NCBI GenBank assembly: GCA_029253285.1
Contig: JAQWZU010000106.1
Span: 1-64,000, forward strand
Source: Akkermansiaceae bacterium
Lineage (GTDB): Bacteria; Verrucomicrobiota; Verrucomicrobiia; Verrucomicrobiales; Akkermansiaceae
Direction: 5' to 3'
DNA length: 64,000 bases
This document shows positions 59,382 to 64,000 of this stretch, one piece after another. The notes below the pieces were generated by a model. It was not told the DNA's origin. It ran no database searches and saw nothing but the letters and a program-made list of their open reading frames with translations. Within the stretch, counting starts at the first letter, position 1. Each line of letters starts with the position of its first letter. The position numbers and the translations under genes are program-made.

Positions 59382-60863
59382 ATGCCAGAATTTATCCAAC
59401 AACCCGCCACTGCATCCGCTCTGATCGCTTTTATCGTCGGATTAGTCATCGCCGCGCTCTATTTTAAAGCCCAGCTCAGCTCGGTCAAAGCCGCTGCCGA
59501 TGAACGCACTAAAAGCACCGAGAAAACAATCTCCGACCACGAAACCGAGAAAACCTCCCTCAAATCCGAGCTCGAAACGCTCCGATCCTCGGAATCCACG
59601 CTCCTGCAACATCAAAGCAAGCTCGAGGCCCAGATCGAATCCTTTAAGCAGCAGCAAAACGAAACCAACCAACTCGAGAAGCGGTTCTCCGACACCTTCA
59701 AATCCCTCTCCAACGACGCCCTTAAGTCCACCCAGCAGCAATTCCTCGACCTGGCCAAAACCACCTTCAAAACCGAGCAAAAACAAGCCAAAGGTGAACT
59801 TGAAAAGCGTGAACAAGCCGTCGCCCATCTCGTCAAGCCCGTCGCCGAGTCCCTCGAAAAAATGCAGACCCGTATTGGCGAAATCGAAAAAGCCCGCGAA
59901 GGCGCCTATTCCGCGATCAAGGAACAGGTCCACTCGCTCGTCGACTCCCAAAAAGGTCTCCACAAGGAAACCCGTCAACTCGTCAAGGCCCTGCGCCAAC
60001 CCACCGGCCGCGGGCAGTGGGGTGAGATGCAACTTCAGCGCGTCGTCGAGATGGCCGGAATGCAGGAGCACTGTGACTTTACCACGCAGACCTCCACCAC
60101 CACCGACGAAGGCAAACGCCTTCGCCCCGACCTCATCGTGAAGCTCCCCGGCGGCAAGCAAATCATCGTTGATTCCAAAACACCCATGGACGCCTACCTC
60201 GACGCGCTCGAAGCTGACTCCGACGAAGATCGCGACGGCCACCTCGCCCGTCACGCCAACCAGGTCTCCACACACATTCGCCAACTCGCCTCCAAAAACT
60301 ACCAGGCCCAATTCCAACCCGCGCCGGAATTCGTCGTCCTCTTCCTTCCGTCCGAGTCCTTCTTCTCAGCCGCTCTCACCCAAGACTCTTCCCTCCTCGA
60401 GCAGGGCGTCGATCAGAACGTCATCCTTGCCACTCCGACCACCCTCATCGCTCTCCTCCGCTCTGTCGCTTACGGCTGGCGTCAGGAAGCCCTCGCCGAA
60501 AACGCCCGCCGTATTTCCGACACCGGACGCGAACTCCACAAACGTCTCACCGTCTTCTCCGGACACCTCGGCAAAGTCGGACGCGCCCTCGACACCTCGG
60601 TCAAATCCTACAACTCCGCCGTCTCCTCCCTCGAGTCCCGCATCCTTCCCTCGGCACGCAAATTCGAAAACCTCGAAGCCTCCGAACAAAGTCTCACCTT
60701 CGAGAGTCCCAACAGTCTCGAAATCACCCCCAAACATACCCAGTCCCTCGAAGCCCCCGCCGACGACATCACCCTCGATCTCGGAGAACCACCCACTGGA
60801 GAAGTCGAAGAAAAAGCTAGCTCCGCCGCCGGCGACTTCCGCGCCGCCCTCGAAGACTCATGA
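59382..60863 (+). CDS. rmuC: DNA recombination protein RmuC
   Basis: N-terminal TM then long coiled coil; GRGQWGEMQLQRVVEMAGMQEHCDFTTQ; RPDLIVKLPGGKQIIVDSKTPMDAYLDAL; LATPTTLIALLRSVAYGWRQEALAENA. Confidence 0.96.
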   Translation: MPEFIQQPATASALIAFIVGLVIAALYFKAQLSSVKAAADERTKSTEKTISDHETEKTSLKSELETLRSSESTLLQHQSKLEAQIESFKQQQNETNQLEKRFSDTFKSLSNDALKSTQQQFLDLAKTTFKTEQKQAKGELEKREQAVAHLVKPVAESLEKMQTRIGEIEKAREGAYSAIKEQVHSLVDSQKGLHKETRQLVKALRQPTGRGQWGEMQLQRVVEMAGMQEHCDFTTQTSTTTDEGKRLRPDLIVKLPGGKQIIVDSKTPMDAYLDALEADSDEDRDGHLARHANQVSTHIRQLASKNYQAQFQPAPEFVVLFLPSESFFSAALTQDSSLLEQGVDQNVILATPTTLIALLRSVAYGWRQEALAENARRISDTGRELHKRLTVFSGHLGKVGRALDTSVKSYNSAVSSLESRILPSARKFENLEASEQSLTFESPNSLEITPKHTQSLEAPADDITLDLGEPPTGEVEEKASSAAGDFRAALEDS

Positions 60864-61549
60864 AAACCGCCCTCGTCACCGGAGCGTCTTCCGGCATTGG
60901 AAAAGCCATCGCGATTGCCCTTCAGGAATCAGGGATGAAAGTCATCGGGCTCTGTCGGTCTGTCGAGAATCTTCCAGAGGGAGTCACACCGCTTGCTTGT
61001 GATCTTCGCGATGCCACCCAGATCCAGGAAGCCTTCCTCTCGCTCGATCACCTCGATATTCTCGTTAACTCTGCAGGCCTGGCTTATCTCTCCCGACTCA
61101 CCGATGGCGACCCCGCGCTTTGGGAAGAAATGTGGCAAGTCAACGTGCACGCCCTTAGTCTTTGCTGCCAGTTAGCCCTTCCCCTTTTCCCCGAAAACAG
61201 CGGGCAGATTCTAAATCTCTCTTCCATGTCCGGGCACCGCGTTCCGCCCACCGGAGGATTCTACGCCGCCACCAAATTTGCAGTCCGCGCCGTCAGCGAA
61301 GCCCTCCGCGCCGAATTAAAGAGCAACTGCTCGGCCATCCGAGTCGCCACCCTTTCCCCCGGCTTCGTCGACACTCCACTTCTCGACAAATACTTCGCCG
61401 GACGCGAAGACCAGCTCAAACAAACCCGCGAGAGCATCAAGATGCTCACCCCTGAATCCATCGCCGCCAGCGCCCTCCACATCCTCACTTCCCCACCTGA
61501 CGTCGAGGTCAACGACATCATGATGCGCAGTGCAGACCAGGCGATGTGA
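60860..61549 (+). CDS. SDR family oxidoreductase
   Basis: ALVTGASSGIGKAIAIAL; LDILVNSAGLAYL; YAATKFAVRAVSEALRAEL; ATGA overlap with rmuC. Confidence 0.93.
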   Translation: MKTALVTGASSGIGKAIAIALQESGMKVIGLCRSVENLPEGVTPLACDLRDATQIQEAFLSLDHLDILVNSAGLAYLSRLTDGDPALWEEMWQVNVHALSLCCQLALPLFPENSGQILNLSSMSGHRVPPTGGFYAATKFAVRAVSEALRAELKSNCSAIRVATLSPGFVDTPLLDKYFAGREDQLKQTRESIKMLTPESIAASALHILTSPPDVEVNDIMMRSADQAM

Positions 61550-61784
61550 GATTCTTAAAAACCCCATTGGAGACCGAAGCCTCCATGAAAAAAGTCGACG
61601 AGCAATTCGTCTCCGGAGGCGCCCGACTCCCGATCCGCAGCCCAGCTATAGGACCCGTCACACAAAGTTGAACAGTTGAAACAAAATATCGAGTATAAGA
61701 TTGCCCTGCCGCAGACTTTACCGTGGCACAAAAAACCGCGTCCTTTTCAAAAAAAACGTGGTCCTAAAATATTAATTGGGAATT

Positions 61785-63653
61785 TTACTCGCCAGAAGGC
61801 TTTCCCTCTTCAGCTGGTTCGTCGGTTGACTCCTTCTCCTCTACAGGAGCTGGCTCTGGTGGCTCATCCGTCTTGGGCGCTTCTTCAGCCGGAGCCTCTT
61901 CCACCTTTTCTTCAGCCTTTGGCTCTTCTTCAGGCCCGGGCGTTTCTTCGGCGGGCGCTTCAGTCTTCGGATCTTCTTTGGGCTCAGGAGTTTCTGTGGC
62001 AGGCGCCTCGGCTTTAGCTTTCGCCTCCTTTTTGGGAGCACTCTTTTTCTTTGCCGGAGCGGGGTCGCCCCCTGGCTTGGAGAGATGCAGTGTGGTATCG
62101 GAAAGCAAAATGGCGTGGCCTTGATTAAGAAGCCAGTGAAGGTCGTGGAACCATTCGTGCTTCACTTCATCAGTGGCATTTTCAGGCAATAAGGCGTCCC
62201 AAAGATCCTTCAATTGCTTCCCGGAATTATTTTCCAGAAAATTGATAATAGCTTGCGGGCGTTCCGCGAGCGGAGTCTCGGCAGAGACAGCGTGAGGCCG
62301 GGAAGGACCAACCTTGAGCTTCTTTTTCCACTTAAAAACTGCGACGTGACGACCGGAAAGCTGGCGACACACCAGAGGCATGAGATTGGCAGGGTAACGT
62401 TTTTCCTCAGCAACCGCGCGCTTCAGCAAGGTCAGCATTCCCGGAGAAAGAAGATTCCCGGGAATGTCCCCCATCACCCAGGCGCGATTGGTTTCCTCGA
62501 AGGCCTTTTCAAAAAAGCTCTCCGAGAAATGACGTTCGACCTCACGGGAGTCAGCCAAGAGCTCTTCCTCCGCAACCGCTTCGGGTTCAGCTTCGGCGGG
62601 AGCCTCCTCTTCGCCGGGAGCTTCTTCCTCAGCCTGAGCTTCCTCTGCTTCGGCTTCGGGTTCTTCCGGAGCAGCGTCTTCAGCCGGGCTCTCTTCTGCA
62701 GTCGCATCCTCGACAGCGGTTGCTTCTTCTGCCTTTATTTCCTCTGCAGCAGGAGCCTCTTCCGTTTTCTCTTCCTCAGCAGCAGCTTCGGCGGGCACTT
62801 CTTCAGCGATTATCTCTTCTTCGCCAGTGCCAACCTGCCACTTGGTGACAATTTTCATACTATCCAACCAGGCTTCGACCGCTTCCTCGCCATGCTCCAT
62901 GCGGACCTTGGCTTTGTAGTTGTCGAGTGACATGTGGCCGAAGCGCTCACGATGAAGGGTCGCGATATTTTGCTGGTAGCCGTGATAGTTTGGTGGTCCG
63001 AGATATTCTCCGCTGATGCCGCAACGGGCAACAGAGGAAAAGCTTCCCTTGGGAGCTTCGCCCTCGGTTTTCACTTCAGAGTAATACTTCTTTCTCCACT
63101 CACCACGCCAAAGATGTCGAATTGCTTCGTCTTTAGACAACCAAAGCGAGTTGTCTTCGCGACAACGGAAATACTTTTTCTCGGGGGATTCAAAAATCAC
63201 ACGGAAGCGATCACGCTTCTGCAAAAGAACTTTTGCCAAATCGAACACGGAAAAGGTGCGTCCGGTATCGGCGACCTGCTTGGCCAGGAGATCAAGGCTC
63301 TCCTCGGACGGCATTATTTTGAGGCTCACTCCTTCGGGTGGTTCTACTTCCTGACGCTGGGGACGACGATTGTCCCGGTCATCACGTCGATCACCACGGC
63401 CTTTGCCTTTGAAGCCTCCGCCACCTCCTCCGCCGCCTCCTCCGCCGCCACGATATTCACGACGACCACCACCGCCACCGCGATTATCTCGTCGACCACC
63501 ACGGTCACGGGAATCACCCCGGTCGCCACGGTCTTTAAATTTTTTAAGGGACTTCGATTCCGAATCATCACGCGCCCACGCAGGGCCGAAATTCAATCCG
63601 GACAGATCAAGAGCCCCGTCTTTGTCGGGAGTCTGTGGAGTTTCTTCACTCAT
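61785..63653 (-). CDS. RGG-rich / acidic low-complexity multidomain orphan protein
   Basis: About 622 aa from MSEETPQ: N-terminal RG/RGG and poly-Gly, folded block with RCREDNSLWLSKDEAIRHLWRGEWRKKYY, A/E/P-rich linker, second folded block, second A/E/P/K-rich tail. Confidence 0.85.
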   Translation of the reverse strand: MSEETPQTPDKDGALDLSGLNFGPAWARDDSESKSLKKFKDRGDRGDSRDRGGRRDNRGGGGGRREYRGGGGGGGGGGGGFKGKGRGDRRDDRDNRRPQRQEVEPPEGVSLKIMPSEESLDLLAKQVADTGRTFSVFDLAKVLLQKRDRFRVIFESPEKKYFRCREDNSLWLSKDEAIRHLWRGEWRKKYYSEVKTEGEAPKGSFSSVARCGISGEYLGPPNYHGYQQNIATLHRERFGHMSLDNYKAKVRMEHGEEAVEAWLDSMKIVTKWQVGTGEEEIIAEEVPAEAAAEEEKTEEAPAAEEIKAEEATAVEDATAEESPAEDAAPEEPEAEAEEAQAEEEAPGEEEAPAEAEPEAVAEEELLADSREVERHFSESFFEKAFEETNRAWVMGDIPGNLLSPGMLTLLKRAVAEEKRYPANLMPLVCRQLSGRHVAVFKWKKKLKVGPSRPHAVSAETPLAERPQAIINFLENNSGKQLKDLWDALLPENATDEVKHEWFHDLHWLLNQGHAILLSDTTLHLSKPGGDPAPAKKKSAPKKEAKAKAEAPATETPEPKEDPKTEAPAEETPGPEEEPKAEEKVEEAPAEEAPKTDEPPEPAPVEEKESTDEPAEEGKPSGE

Positions 63654-63935
63654 AAAGGAGAGCGGAGTGAAGCACATGATTCGCGGCTTAGGAAGCACCC
63701 ATCGCGCCTTTTTATTCAGGGGATATTTTGCCATTCTTTACCACATGAACGACATCATCCCACTCGAAGGATTTTTCGTTCGTCACCACGCGCTGATCAA
63801 GGACAATCAAGTGCCTCTTCTGGACCATCTCAAAAAGCGAAGACGGAGTAAATGAAGGAGTCACTTACACCCTCATGATCAGCTCGAGTCTCGTGACTTT
63901 TCACGAAGACGGAGAGGTTCTTCCACTCTTTAAAC

Positions 63936-64000
63936 TTACCTCTTCTTACGTTTCCCCTTGCCATTAGATGCCGTTTTTTTGGCCAATTCGATCATGGCGT
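63936..64000 (-). CDS. 3' end of a CDS extending beyond the window (basic C-terminus)
   Basis: Minus-frame ...AMIELAKKTASNGKGKRKKR* with stop TAA at 63936-63938. Confidence 0.4.
   Translation of the reverse strand, partial: AMIELAKKTASNGKGKRKKR

Noticed and set aside
59442-60317. 291 aa minus-strand ORF opposite rmuC
   Set aside because: Antisense shadow ORF of a well-supported coding gene

Overview
This 64 kb window is chromosomal DNA from what looks like a member of the Verrucomicrobiota. That assignment is inferred from repeated PSCyt1/DUF1549-DUF1553 plus DUF1501 gene pairs, LamG and CotH/lamin-tail secreted proteins, and an RGG-rich orphan protein. Most of the window is housekeeping: a dnaK-groES-groEL operon, aat, DUF177-rpmF-plsX, bioB, serB, ruvA, an isolated nuoA, dapA, queE, mutS, pta, rmuC, sod, pyrF and bamD-lptE-rsmI-S4. 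There is one tRNA-Val(UAC). No CRISPR array, rRNA operon, prophage or complete insertion sequence was seen. The best second-look items are: (1) a radical-SAM plus DUF4130 putative DNA-repair pair whose first gene has no ATG/GTG/TTG upstream of its conserved N-terminus and appears to start at ATT; (2) an orphan IS3-OrfA-like HTH gene with an upstream palindrome and three exact-period 29-bp tandem repeats downstream; (3) intrinsic-terminator hairpins directly abutting the start codons of plsX and nuoA; (4) a non-CIRCE palindrome upstream of the dnaK-groESL operon; (5) a secreted protein with a possible caspase-like His/Cys pattern; (6) a modular RGG/acidic orphan protein; (7) several decayed gene remnants. 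All family calls come from reading the translations and were not confirmed by a database search.
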